From Marinimicrobium sp050113635 (lineage in GTDB: Bacteria > Pseudomonadota > Gammaproteobacteria > Pseudomonadales > Cellvibrionaceae), in the NCBI RefSeq assembly GCF_050113635.1, contig NZ_JBNJLT010000001.1, positions 1,116,001 to 1,180,000 on the forward strand: a stretch of 64,000 bases of DNA. Direction: 5' to 3'. Below, one piece after another: positions 53,528 to 62,663 of the stretch. A program made the position numbers and the translations under genes. The notes beneath the pieces are model-generated. The model was given only the letters and a program-made list of their open reading frames with translations, searched no databases and was not told the DNA's origin. The number at the start of each line of letters is the position of its first letter. Within the stretch, counting starts at the first letter, position 1.

Positions 53528-54672
53528 GGTCTACAGCTCCCGGCCCGTTCGAATCTTGCTTCCGGTGCTTTGCACTCGGACCAGACATCCGCGAAAAAAC
53601 GTTCGACCCACGCTGGCGTTAGATTAAAGTCCTCCAGACGATACCGGTGGCCAGGCACGGCGTCCCGACGTTCGCGCGGCCCGTTATTTGTTACGCTCGG
53701 CAACGGCTGCTCACAGAAGGCGTACAACCGCTTCCAGCCACTTTCTCCAAGCCGGGCCAGTTGCGGCAAGGGCAACACGCGCACGCGACTTCCCGGCTGC
53801 TGCTGAGTGTGCCTCCATACCGCCACCTGCCGATAATAACTGTGCAGCACCATCAACAAGCGCTCTTGCAGGGCACCCTCGAAGCGCTGACGGCCGAGGC
53901 TGTGCAAGGCGGGGCGCAAAGCGCTCAACTGAGAAGGCACCGCTTCACCCGGGCGGCGTACGCACGCAATAAAGCGCGCGTCGGGGAACGTATCGCTGAG
54001 TGTTGTGACCCAGCCGGTCCAGGAAGGATTTTTGCTGAGCAGTCGACGGTGGGTACCGTGATAGTACAGATGGCGTTGCACGCAACGCCGGTAGAATTGC
54101 ATTAACACCTGACGTCGCTCTGGTTCGACCGCGTCGTCCAGAAAGGCCAGCTCCCAATAACGGTCTGCATCCGGGCGCAACAGGGCCGGTAAAAAACAGC
54201 CACCGCGATACAGCAGCAACAGAAAGTCCTCTTCCGGCTCTCGCCAGCCCAGATGGTGTACCGCGTCCATTCCCCGCCAGCGCCAGCGGGTCAGCCTGCG
54301 GGTCAAGGGTGCCAAACAGCGCCCCAGCGTCGCCCATACATAGCGCTCGGTAATTGAGGGGGCGAGCAGGCATTCCCAGAGTGTCAGCGACGTAAACGCC
54401 GGGTCCTGCGCCAGCTGTCGTTGCAAGTGCGTGGTGCCGCTGCGGGGAACACCAACAATGAACACAGGCGCTTTCACCGGAATGCGACGATAGCGGCGGA
54501 AAAGCACATCATCCAGCGCAAACCCCACCGCATGGGCGAGAAACAGCAGGCCGCTCACGAGCCCAAGGAGCACCAGCAGCGGCAACCGCCAGAGCAGAGA
54601 ACGCCCCCCGGAGGCCAATATGGCGGGCGTGAGGTGAACGAGTAAAACAAACCAGGCAACCAAAGTACGCAT
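53524..54672 (-). CDS. Membrane-associated sulfotransferase
   Basis: 382 residues. Two to three N-terminal hydrophobic helices (about 1-60), then a sulfotransferase domain with the PAPS 5'-phosphosulfate loop GVPRSGTTHLQ and the 3'-phosphate region CVRRPGEAVPSQLS. It transfers sulfate from PAPS, most likely to a sugar hydroxyl at the membrane. First gene of the Pho-box operon and coupled to the GT4 gene (ATGA). Acting on the GT4 product to give a sulfated glycolipid is a natural reading, but the substrate is unknown. Confidence 0.82.
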   Translation of the reverse strand: MRTLVAWFVLLVHLTPAILASGGRSLLWRLPLLVLLGLVSGLLFLAHAVGFALDDVLFRRYRRIPVKAPVFIVGVPRSGTTHLQRQLAQDPAFTSLTLWECLLAPSITERYVWATLGRCLAPLTRRLTRWRWRGMDAVHHLGWREPEEDFLLLLYRGGCFLPALLRPDADRYWELAFLDDAVEPERRQVLMQFYRRCVQRHLYYHGTHRRLLSKNPSWTGWVTTLSDTFPDARFIACVRRPGEAVPSQLSALRPALHSLGRQRFEGALQERLLMVLHSYYRQVAVWRHTQQQPGSRVRVLPLPQLARLGESGWKRLYAFCEQPLPSVTNNGPRERRDAVPGHRYRLEDFNLTPAWVERFFADVWSECKAPEARFERAGSCRP

Positions 54673-54695
54673 GGCGCCTATGCAACCTGATTTAT

Positions 54696-54724
54696 ATGAC
54701 AGTGGGATGACACCGGATGAACAC
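54696..54724 (-). promoter_or_regulatory. Pho box of the sulfotransferase-GT4 operon (three half-sites)
   Basis: Read leftward: GTGTTCA-TCCG-GTGTCAT-CCCA-CTGTCAT, i.e. three PhoB half-sites at 11-base spacing (54718, 54707 and 54696). TATAAA directly abuts the last one. It lies 24 bases before the sulfotransferase ATG and just after the terminator of the upstream isomerase gene. Confidence 0.8.
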
Positions 54725-54728
54725 GCAT

Positions 54729-54757
54729 AAAAAAACCCGCCTGATAAGGGCGGGTTT
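54729..54757 (-). terminator. Terminator of the RpiB-like gene
   Basis: Read leftward: CCCGCC, TTATCA loop, GGCGGG, then seven T's. It insulates the Pho-box operon from the upstream isomerase. Confidence 0.85.
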
Positions 54758-54800
54758 TCGCCGGGCCAGTCGAACGCAGGCCCGATCAGGCGCGCGTTAT

Positions 54801-55439
54801 TCAGGCATCCAACACACCGCGTACGTACTCGGTCAGCGCCGTGTTCTGGCTGTGTTCAAAGAAACACGCCTGAAAACGCTCACCGGACACAGCGGTTTTT
54901 ACCAGTTCCTGATCCAGCGCCTTCAATCCTTCCAGGTAATCCTTGCACATGGCCGACTTGACTTGATCGAGGATGCCCGCATTTTGCACCTGGCTCTCTT
55001 TGCGCTCGGGCGGGTAGCCCTGACCTCTTTCGCCGCTGAACGCTTTCTCGAAAATGTAACGGCAATTGAGTTCGGCGCCCCAGCCGAAGCCTTTCGCAAA
55101 CGGCAGCGCCAGCGCATTGCCGTTGTTGATCTGCGCAAACAAATAGGCATCCGAGGGATCAATGCAGTAGCCGCACACCACGCCGGGATGAGCATTTAAC
55201 GAGATCAAAGCCCCCTGCCCGGTGCCGCAACCACTGATGACAAAATCCACCGCTTTGGCGTTCAGCAAGAGCCCCGCCATAATACCGAGGTGAATATAGG
55301 TCAGGCGGTGGTCATTGTCGCCGTCCATTCCCACATTAAACACGTGATGACCCTGCTCGCTGGCCACGCTGTTCAACTGTTCCAAAATCACCGGGTTCTT
55401 ACCCGCCTGGCTGAATTCGTTCATTAACGCAATTTTCAT
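54801..55439 (-). CDS. RpiB/LacA/LacB-family sugar-phosphate isomerase
   Basis: 212 residues. FVISGCGTGQGALISLN holds the active-site cysteine region of the RpiB family, and the C-terminal half is the extended form seen in RpiB/LacAB-like proteins of polysaccharide degraders. I chose the second ATG (55437-55439) because GGGAG lies 10 bases before it, too close for the first. It probably isomerises a pentose or hexose phosphate from sugar-acid or galactose catabolism. Its own terminator precedes the Pho-box operon. Confidence 0.85.
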   Translation of the reverse strand: MKIALMNEFSQAGKNPVILEQLNSVASEQGHHVFNVGMDGDNDHRLTYIHLGIMAGLLLNAKAVDFVISGCGTGQGALISLNAHPGVVCGYCIDPSDAYLFAQINNGNALALPFAKGFGWGAELNCRYIFEKAFSGERGQGYPPERKESQVQNAGILDQVKSAMCKDYLEGLKALDQELVKTAVSGERFQACFFEHSQNTALTEYVRGVLDA

Positions 55440-55538
55440 TTCACTCATTCTCCCAATTTACATTCAGTAGTATCTTTTTGTTCTGAACAAGTATCATATC
55501 ATTTCCTGCACAGCTCCAGAAACCGCGTACCCGAAATG

Positions 55539-56627
55539 CTAGCGGGGGAGTTCTCGAGGCACCATCACCGGACGTTCGGCCCAGCGCTCAAATCGCGGGG
55601 CAATGCGCTCAAGGTTTTCGGACCACCACTGGGCATTCAATTCAACAGCGGTGCGCCGGTTGTTCTCCGACGTCGGCAGACGCTCCCGCAATGCGGGCGC
55701 CAACAGCGCATGGGAGGACTGCCGTACCGGTCCGTAAGGGATGTACTTTGCCTGCGCCGCCAGACTTTCGGTGGACGTCGCATAACGCACAAAATCCTTC
55801 GCCTGTTCGGTGCGCCGACCGTTTTTAGGCACCGCCCAAACGTCGTAAAACCACACCTGATGATCCCAGAGAATCGCCAGTGGCTCACCGCGCTGCACGG
55901 CATCATCCACACGACCACTGTACACAGACGACAAGGTAACGGCCTTGGTCTCCAGCAATCGCACCGCGTCTTCACCCGTGCGCCACCATTCGATGTATGG
56001 TTTGATCCGGGTTAATACCCGGAACGCACGGTCAACGCCCGCTTCCGTAGAAAGGACCTCATATACGTTATCGTGAGGAACACCATCGGCAATCAACGCC
56101 CATTCCAGATTTCCTTGGGGGCTGCGCCGCATACCCCGACGGCCCGGAAATTTCTTCAGATCAAAAAAATCCTCCAGCTGCGTAGGGGCGCTTTCGAATT
56201 GGTCCGTGCGATAACTGACCACTGTCGACCCGACCACATTGCCGACACCACAGGGCATAAGGCTCTGGTTGATAAAGTCCTCTCTGGCGGCGGTGCCATC
56301 GGGCGCGTCGGGCAGGCTGTCCGGATCGATCCGTTCGAGCAACCCTTCATTACAGGCGCGAATGGCATCGAACAATTCCAGGTCCACCACATCCCACTGA
56401 ACGTTCCAGGCGCGTACCTGTCGGCGGATTTCATCAATGCCGCCGGTGTACTGCAACACATTGACCCGCACATCGGTCTGCGCTTCATAGGGACGAATAA
56501 AACCAAGGATCTGGCTTTTGACGTAAGCGCCGTCCCAGGACACCACATTCAGTTCTTGCTGGGCCTGTACTCCACCGGCGGTAAGCCAGGCAAGCGCGAG
56601 CACCAGCGGGAAACGCATCACATTCAT
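55539..56627 (-). CDS. PotD-like extracellular solute-binding protein
   Basis: 362 residues with a signal peptide ending at GGVQA. It is a type 2 periplasmic binding protein of the spermidine/putrescine (PotD) or ABC-type bacterial family: NVVSWDGAYVKSQ at the start and DVVDLELFDAIRAC in the lobe region. The start is the ATG at 56625-56627. It follows the porin gene by 5 bases in the BCCT operon, but no ABC permease or ATPase is present. It may supply substrate to the BCCT carrier or act as a sensor. Confidence 0.83.
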   Translation of the reverse strand: MNVMRFPLVLALAWLTAGGVQAQQELNVVSWDGAYVKSQILGFIRPYEAQTDVRVNVLQYTGGIDEIRRQVRAWNVQWDVVDLELFDAIRACNEGLLERIDPDSLPDAPDGTAAREDFINQSLMPCGVGNVVGSTVVSYRTDQFESAPTQLEDFFDLKKFPGRRGMRRSPQGNLEWALIADGVPHDNVYEVLSTEAGVDRAFRVLTRIKPYIEWWRTGEDAVRLLETKAVTLSSVYSGRVDDAVQRGEPLAILWDHQVWFYDVWAVPKNGRRTEQAKDFVRYATSTESLAAQAKYIPYGPVRQSSHALLAPALRERLPTSENNRRTAVELNAQWWSENLERIAPRFERWAERPVMVPRELPR

Positions 56628-56632
56628 AGTAT

Positions 56633-57919
56633 TCACCAATAGAAACCGATATTGACGTTAAAGCGGCTGTGCCAGTCATCGTCACCAGCTCCTGTTCCTG
56701 CCAAAGAGCCGTCACCAAAATACGCCATATTGTTCGCGAAAATGTAATCCACATAGGTGAACAGCGGCCCCATGCCAAACGCGCAACCCAAGGTGTTAAT
56801 GCGAGAATCCCGCGCGCCCGTTTCGTCTTTGAACAGCTGGGAGTAATCGTTGTAACAGATGATGCTGTCAATGCGCTTCCAGGGGGACGGGAGGTTATAC
56901 GCCACGTTCGTCACGAGAATATCGGCGTTGCTGGCGATGTCGTAGGTGCCGGCAAAGGCGCCCACTTGCACGCTGTCGGAGGAGACCCCTTCGGGGTTGA
57001 TCGGGTTGTAGTCGTAACGGATGCCGGACACCTGAAAATGCCAGCGCCCGCAGCGGCTGTCCAGGTGGGCGGCCGCCGCCCAATGGTCGCCGCGCCGATC
57101 CGTGGTGGCATTGTAGACTTCACCCGCCTGGAGCGAGCCGCCCACTTCGGTTTCGCACGCCGTGCCCAGGCCAAACGTATAGGCACCCCGGCCATTCCAC
57201 TGATTAATTTCTTCGTTTTGTTGATCGCCGTTGCGCACCAGGTCAAACGAGTATCGCTCCGGGCTGGTAGCATCATTGAGTTCTTCATTTTTATAGAAAG
57301 CAACCTGCCATTGCCAGGGACCGTCCTCGCGCTGATACTTGATGCCCATGTCATAATCATCCCCCAGCCCGACGTAATACGGCACACCGAACCAGGCATT
57401 GTGAGCCGGATAGGGCTGAAGGCCGAAAGGCACGCGGTGCACACCAAACTGCAGCTGGCTGTCATCGTTGAACTGATAGCCAATCCAGCCGTGGTGCAGG
57501 GTGTGCATATAGGAATAAAAACGGTACTCCGCCGATACCAGGATGTTATCGATCTCGCCGTCCACATTCAGGCGGAAGACATCCAGGCCGCTTTCTCCAC
57601 GCTTGCCCTTGGAGGTCTCAGAGAAGTCGCGGTGTACCATGTTGAATCGCAACGCGCCGCCAACATGAACGTCGGGCTCAACCGGTTCCGTCGCCTCACT
57701 GTCCTGCGGCACCCGTTCTGTGCCTGAAACGGCAGAACCCAGATCCACCTCTCTCACCGGGTTCGCCCGCTCGCGTTCCAATTGTTCAATTCGGGCCTTG
57801 AGTCGTTCGAGCTCCGCGCGCAACGCTTCCACCGACTCATCTGCGACGGCCTGCAGCGGCATTGCCAATAGCAACGCCGCCAGCCCATACATCCGCCAAT
57901 CACCGTTTACACTACGCAC
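56633..57919 (-). CDS. Outer-membrane porin-like protein with N-terminal coiled coil
   Basis: 428 residues. GTG start at 57917-57919 with GGAGG 6 bases upstream. Signal peptide, then a coiled coil (about 30-55, LRAELERLKARIEQLERE), then an amphipathic beta-barrel pattern ending in ...NVNIGFYW, with the terminal aromatic. It resembles carbohydrate- or organic-acid-selective trimeric porins. It lies 14 bases after the BCCT gene and 5 before the binding protein, all in one operon, so it is probably an outer-membrane channel for the same solute. Confidence 0.8.
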   Translation of the reverse strand: MRSVNGDWRMYGLAALLLAMPLQAVADESVEALRAELERLKARIEQLERERANPVREVDLGSAVSGTERVPQDSEATEPVEPDVHVGGALRFNMVHRDFSETSKGKRGESGLDVFRLNVDGEIDNILVSAEYRFYSYMHTLHHGWIGYQFNDDSQLQFGVHRVPFGLQPYPAHNAWFGVPYYVGLGDDYDMGIKYQREDGPWQWQVAFYKNEELNDATSPERYSFDLVRNGDQQNEEINQWNGRGAYTFGLGTACETEVGGSLQAGEVYNATTDRRGDHWAAAAHLDSRCGRWHFQVSGIRYDYNPINPEGVSSDSVQVGAFAGTYDIASNADILVTNVAYNLPSPWKRIDSIICYNDYSQLFKDETGARDSRINTLGCAFGMGPLFTYVDYIFANNMAYFGDGSLAGTGAGDDDWHSRFNVNIGFYW

Positions 57920-57933
57920 GGCGCACCTCCTTA

Positions 57934-60060
57934 TTAATCGGTCGACGGGTCTTTTTTGCTATCGCCATTTTCGCCACCGTCATTCACACCGGGTTCCTCC
58001 TGGGGAGGCTCGGGCGGCGTCGACAGCATATCGTCGTGCGCTTCCATCCGCCAAGGCAAAACCCCGGGAGAAATATCGAGGAAGTGCAAGTGCTTCTCGA
58101 ACTGATCCAGAATATCGGTAATGATGTCCTGCTGATCAAAGCCGTAAATGTCGTAGGATTGTCCGCCGCGCCGCAAGAATACCTCGGCCCGATAATAAAA
58201 AGCGTCCGACGATTCGCCGCGTGGCATTTCCGGATAAGCGTAATCCGGCAGGGCGTGATCAATCAGGCGAATCTCGTAGATGAAATCCACCTGATCTTCC
58301 TTGATCACTTCCAGCCACAAGCGGTCGTGCTCTTCATCGAGGTGCACAGCGGCTTCCCAACCCTGTTTGTTCAATTCGCGTTCCACACGATGCATCGCTT
58401 TGCTCACTGTGGACACCATAAAGTCCCACACTTCGTCCTTTTGCGGAAAGCTGACCAGCCCCGCCAGCCGCCGTCGCCACAAGCTACGTCCCGAAGTGCC
58501 CGTCAAACGCTGCTGCACATCGGTTTTAAGACTGCTCTGGTGGTGTCCTTCAATGACCAGCGCACGCCACATACCAATAGCCGCGATAATCATAATGATG
58601 GCAAACGGCAGCGCACTGGCAATGGTCATCGCCTGGAGCGCTTTAAGCCCACCGGCGAGCAATAACGTGGAGGCAACAACGCCTTCCGAGGTGGCCCAAA
58701 AGACGCGCTGCCACACCGGCGTATGCAACGCACCACCGGAAGCGAGGGAGTCAATCACCAATGAACCCGAGTCAGACGAGGTGACGAAGAACGTAATAAT
58801 CAGCAAAACCGTAATGAAGGACACGATCGATGTCAGCGGCAACGCCTCGAACAGCTTGAACAACGCAATGGCTTCGTCCGCTTGTACTTCCCCGATCAGT
58901 GTGGTGTAGCCCTCATTCATAATCAGGTGCAGGGCGGTATCCCCAAACACGGAGAACCACAGGAAGGTGAAAATAGAAGGCACCAGCATCACCCCAGCCA
59001 CAAATTGACGAATTGTGCGGCCCCGACTGATCTTGGCAATAAACAGCCCCACGAACGGTGCCCAGGCGATGGTCCAGCCAAAAATAAACAGCGTCCAGTT
59101 GCCGATCCAGTCCGAACGGGAGTACGCCTGCAGGTTGAAGGTGCGCTCCACAATGTTATTCAGGTAGCTGCCGGTGTTCTGCAAAAACGTTTCCAGAATG
59201 TGAATGGTGGGCCCCGCCACAAACACAAACAGCATCAGGGAAATGGCTAACACCATGTTAAGAATAGAGAGGCGTTTTACGCCTTTGTCCATCCCCGCGA
59301 CGACAGAAAATATCGCCAGCGCGGTAATGATCGCAATGGCGATAATCTGCACCGTGGTATTGACGGGAATGGAAGGCCATAAGTAATTGATGCCCGCATT
59401 GATTTGCGAGACAGACAGACCGAGAGTGGTGGCAATACCAAACATGGTGCCGAGAATGGCGAACACATCCACCGCATGCCCGATGGGGCCATAGATGCGA
59501 TTACCGATCAGGGGGTACAGCGCAGAGCGAATCGACAACGGCAGTCCGTGACGAAACGCGAAGTAGGCCAGCACCAGACCGACCAGACCGTAAATGGCCC
59601 AAATGTGGAAGCCCCAGTGGAAAAACGCAATTTGCATAGCCTGCTTGGCCGAGCCCACCGTTTCCGCCGCCCCCTCAGGCGGCGAGGCAAAATGCAGCAC
59701 CGGCTCGGCCACGCCGAAAAACAGCAACGCAATCCCGTAGCCAGCAGAAAACAGCATGGCGAACCAGGCGGGAAAACTGTATTGAGGGTCGGCGTGATCC
59801 GGACCCAGCTTGATATGCCCCCATTTGGTGAGCGCCATGCTGACGATGAACACCAAAAAGAACGCGACCGACAGCATGTAGAACCAGCCGAACGTGCTGT
59901 TAATATAGGCCAGTGAATGTTTAAACGCCTCGGCGGCTAATTCCGGCTTACTGATGGTGCCAATCACCAGCAGTAGTATCACCGCGACCGCTGGCAGGAA
60001 AACAGGCAACAGAACGGTTGAGTTCACCCCTTTTTTGTTCTGAGTGTTCATTTCAGACAT
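57934..60060 (-). CDS. BCCT-family betaine/choline transporter, BetT-like
   Basis: 708 residues. Twelve helices to about residue 520 with the BCCT signature GWTIAWAPFVGLFIAKISRGR and the gating FGIATTLGLS. A long cytoplasmic C-terminus (about 530-708) is typical of BetT2/BetT-type osmosensing carriers. AAGGAATG lies 8 bases before the ATG. It heads an operon with a porin and a binding protein. The likely substrate is choline, glycine betaine or a similar quaternary amine. Confidence 0.9.
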   Translation of the reverse strand: MSEMNTQNKKGVNSTVLLPVFLPAVAVILLLVIGTISKPELAAEAFKHSLAYINSTFGWFYMLSVAFFLVFIVSMALTKWGHIKLGPDHADPQYSFPAWFAMLFSAGYGIALLFFGVAEPVLHFASPPEGAAETVGSAKQAMQIAFFHWGFHIWAIYGLVGLVLAYFAFRHGLPLSIRSALYPLIGNRIYGPIGHAVDVFAILGTMFGIATTLGLSVSQINAGINYLWPSIPVNTTVQIIAIAIITALAIFSVVAGMDKGVKRLSILNMVLAISLMLFVFVAGPTIHILETFLQNTGSYLNNIVERTFNLQAYSRSDWIGNWTLFIFGWTIAWAPFVGLFIAKISRGRTIRQFVAGVMLVPSIFTFLWFSVFGDTALHLIMNEGYTTLIGEVQADEAIALFKLFEALPLTSIVSFITVLLIITFFVTSSDSGSLVIDSLASGGALHTPVWQRVFWATSEGVVASTLLLAGGLKALQAMTIASALPFAIIMIIAAIGMWRALVIEGHHQSSLKTDVQQRLTGTSGRSLWRRRLAGLVSFPQKDEVWDFMVSTVSKAMHRVERELNKQGWEAAVHLDEEHDRLWLEVIKEDQVDFIYEIRLIDHALPDYAYPEMPRGESSDAFYYRAEVFLRRGGQSYDIYGFDQQDIITDILDQFEKHLHFLDISPGVLPWRMEAHDDMLSTPPEPPQEEPGVNDGGENGDSKKDPSTD

Positions 60061-60237
60061 GAATCATTCCTTAGAGGGACTGATCAATGCGCCCCCCAGT
60101 GTGATGGATGTGCGAAGAATACGACCGTGTCGTCAGTATAGACGACTCAGCCAATGCGCTCCGATTGTTCCAACGGTTACTCCTTGCTATGGTAACAGGC
60201 TGTCAGCCTGCACCCATGGAAGAACCACGGAGTAGCA

Positions 60238-61488
60238 ATGTCATCCAGAACCGCGCTGAGCCTGTCATCCCTGATCACCAGTATCGTCCTGCTGGTTTGC
60301 GGCAATGCCTTTTTAACCAGCCTGTTGGGGCTGCGCTTGAGCCTGGACGCGTTCCCCGCCTCTCTCATCGGCTGGGTATTAGTGTTCTACTCCTTTGGCT
60401 TTGTCGCGGGCTCTCTCTACGCCAGCAACGTTATCGAACGCGTCGGTCATATCCGGGCGTTCGCGGTTTTTGCCGCCTTGTTGTCCGTGGTGATATTGCT
60501 GCACGCCATGGCGGTTCACGCGGTGCTGTGGGCCGCGTTGCGTGCCGTAGCCGGTTTTGCGATGGCTGGTCTTATGATCGTGGTGGAGAGCTGGTTTAGC
60601 AGCCGGGCCACCAATCAAAACCGTGCCAGTTTGTTTGCCGTTTATCAAGTCGTCTTTTTTCTGTCGACGGCGGCGGGCCAGTTATTAATCCGAGTGGCGG
60701 ATCCCGCCAGCTTTCTGCCGTTCTCGCTCGCCGCGATTCTGGTCGTCCTGGCACTTATTCCCCTGTCATTGACGCGACAGACATCGCCCACCATGGAAAG
60801 CGGTGAGCGCATGTCCCTGCGCCACCTGTTTAAACGCTCCCCGGCGGGGCTTTTGGGCGCATTGCTCTCGGGCGTTCTGATCAGCGCTTTTTATACCATG
60901 GGGCCAGTATTCGCCAACCAAATCGGGCTGACACTGGCTCAGGTATCGAATTTCATGGCCTCGGCTATCGTCGCCGCCATGCTGCTGGCGTGGCCGGTCG
61001 GACGCCTCTGTGATCGGTTTGACCGCTACCGGGTGTTGCTGAACGCGGCCATCATTGCTACCGGTTCCGGTGTGTGCGCCGCGTTACTCGGAGCGTTCAG
61101 TCCTTGGCTGCTGATTCTGTTTGCAGGCATCTACGTGGGCATCGGCGCGGCGCTATACCCCATCGCGGTCGCCATCACCAACGATTTAATGGACAGCCGT
61201 GAAATTACCACGGCCAGCACCGCCCTGCTGCTCAGTTACGGGGTGGGCAGTTGTATTGGCCCGGTGGCAAGCTCGCTCGTGATGGAGGCACTGGGGCCAA
61301 GGGGATTATTCATTACCGGCAGTGTCGCGCTGGGGGGATTGATTTTCTACATGACTCTTGGGCCGGGTCGCACGCGCAGCCCGATTCCGGTTCAGGAGCA
61401 GGAGGCCTTCATTACCACTACGCCCGAAGCGACTCTGGGGCTGGCGGATATGGATCCGCGCAACCCCGATTTCGACCCGGACGCCTAA
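60238..61488 (+). CDS. MFS transporter, YcaD-like
   Basis: 416 residues, twelve helices in two halves. SFGFVAGSLYASNVIERVGHIR and GLMIVVESWFSSRATNQNRA match the YcaD/UMF2-type major facilitators. GGAG lies before the ATG. The C-terminus is a short hydrophilic tail (FDPDA). The substrate is unknown. It is divergent from the BCCT operon across 177 bases with no clear operator. Confidence 0.87.
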   Translation: MSSRTALSLSSLITSIVLLVCGNAFLTSLLGLRLSLDAFPASLIGWVLVFYSFGFVAGSLYASNVIERVGHIRAFAVFAALLSVVILLHAMAVHAVLWAALRAVAGFAMAGLMIVVESWFSSRATNQNRASLFAVYQVVFFLSTAAGQLLIRVADPASFLPFSLAAILVVLALIPLSLTRQTSPTMESGERMSLRHLFKRSPAGLLGALLSGVLISAFYTMGPVFANQIGLTLAQVSNFMASAIVAAMLLAWPVGRLCDRFDRYRVLLNAAIIATGSGVCAALLGAFSPWLLILFAGIYVGIGAALYPIAVAITNDLMDSREITTASTALLLSYGVGSCIGPVASSLVMEALGPRGLFITGSVALGGLIFYMTLGPGRTRSPIPVQEQEAFITTTPEATLGLADMDPRNPDFDPDA

Positions 61489-61541
61489 TCCCCAGGTACT
61501 TAAGCCGCCGACCCTTCGCTCTTGGGGTTCGCATTTCCCCA

Positions 61542-62198
61542 TTAACGCGGCCAGATCAGATAGAGCGCTGCCAGCCCCAGCGCCATCGCAAGTCCTTTTT
61601 GCAGGCGAAACCGCCAATGGGGTTGACCATTATCAGAGAAAGGGCGCGCCAGTGCACCGGATGATTGAAAGCGCTCCGCGATCCGGGCGCCCAGCGCGGC
61701 GTAAATCAGCTTGACACCACCCACGGCGATGACAGTGATGCCCGCCACCGTAACGATATCCATCACGCCGAGCTGCTCCACCGCTACCAGCGACGGAAAC
61801 AGCGCGGCGTAAAAAACAATGGCCTTCACATCCGCCAGCGTCAACAGCAAGCCAGAAGCAAAACAGGCAAAGAGCCCCGCTTTGACCGACGCGGTCGCCA
61901 GAGGCTTAGGCGTTCGGGCTGTACGCCACAATCCCAGGGCCAACCAGCCTAAATAGGCGGCCGCCAGATAGCGCAGTGCGTAAAGCCACGGTCCCCAGGT
62001 CTCAGCCAGCGCCGCCACGCCCGACACCGCCGCCAGCACAAACACCACATCGCCCAGCACCACGCCCAACGCCGCCGCAGCGCCGCGCGAAAAACCGGAG
62101 ACCGACGCGCACCCTACCACCAGAGCCACGCTGCTACTCGGAATAGCCGCCAATGATGCCAGCGTTACGGTCAGCCAGAAAAGATCGGTCAGCACCAT
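61542..62198 (-). CDS. LysE/RhtB-family amino acid exporter
   Basis: 218 residues, about six helices. The N-terminal small-residue motif VALVVGCASVSGFSRGAAAALG is the LysE/RhtB signature. It probably exports an amino acid or related metabolite. It lies 14 bases after the EmrE-like gene. Confidence 0.87.
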   Translation of the reverse strand: MVLTDLFWLTVTLASLAAIPSSSVALVVGCASVSGFSRGAAAALGVVLGDVVFVLAAVSGVAALAETWGPWLYALRYLAAAYLGWLALGLWRTARTPKPLATASVKAGLFACFASGLLLTLADVKAIVFYAALFPSLVAVEQLGVMDIVTVAGITVIAVGGVKLIYAALGARIAERFQSSGALARPFSDNGQPHWRFRLQKGLAMALGLAALYLIWPR

Positions 62199-62212
62199 CG
62201 TCTATCAAGCCC

Positions 62213-62545
62213 TCAGTGCCCCGTCGAGCTGGAGAAGATATTGATCACCATCACACCGCCGATAATCATTGCCATTCCCAGTACTGCGGGCGCATCCAGC
62301 TTCTGACCATAAATAACCCAGGAAGCCAGCGCCACCAACACAATGCCCACCCCCGCCCAGATGGCGTAGGCAATGCCCAGGGGAATACTCTTCAAGGACA
62401 GTGAGAGGAAATAAAACGCCACGGTATACCCCAGCACCACGACGGCGGACGGAAGCGCTCGGGTAAAGCCATCGCTCATTTTAAGCGCGGACGTCGCCAC
62501 CACTTCCGCAACAATTGCCACTGACAGAAACAACCAGAATTTCAT
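62213..62545 (-). CDS. SMR-family multidrug exporter, EmrE-like
   Basis: 110 residues, four helices. It has the essential Glu of AEVVATSALK (position 14), GFTRALPS, and GIAYAIWAGVGIV, all as in EmrE. It pumps lipophilic cations by proton antiport. It forms a small operon with the LysE-type gene. The pattern fits EmrE/QacE, not the guanidinium exporter Gdx. Confidence 0.92.
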   Translation of the reverse strand: MKFWLFLSVAIVAEVVATSALKMSDGFTRALPSAVVVLGYTVAFYFLSLSLKSIPLGIAYAIWAGVGIVLVALASWVIYGQKLDAPAVLGMAMIIGGVMVINIFSSSTGH

Positions 62546-62663
62546 GATTCACCCTCACTCAGCCTTACTCGCCCTCCAACAGAACCCGGGAGCCTACCCC
62601 GTTCACCTCGAAAGGGCCAGCCTTGAAAGCCCGTCTGTTTTGTGCGCGAAAATTCTCTTTGCC

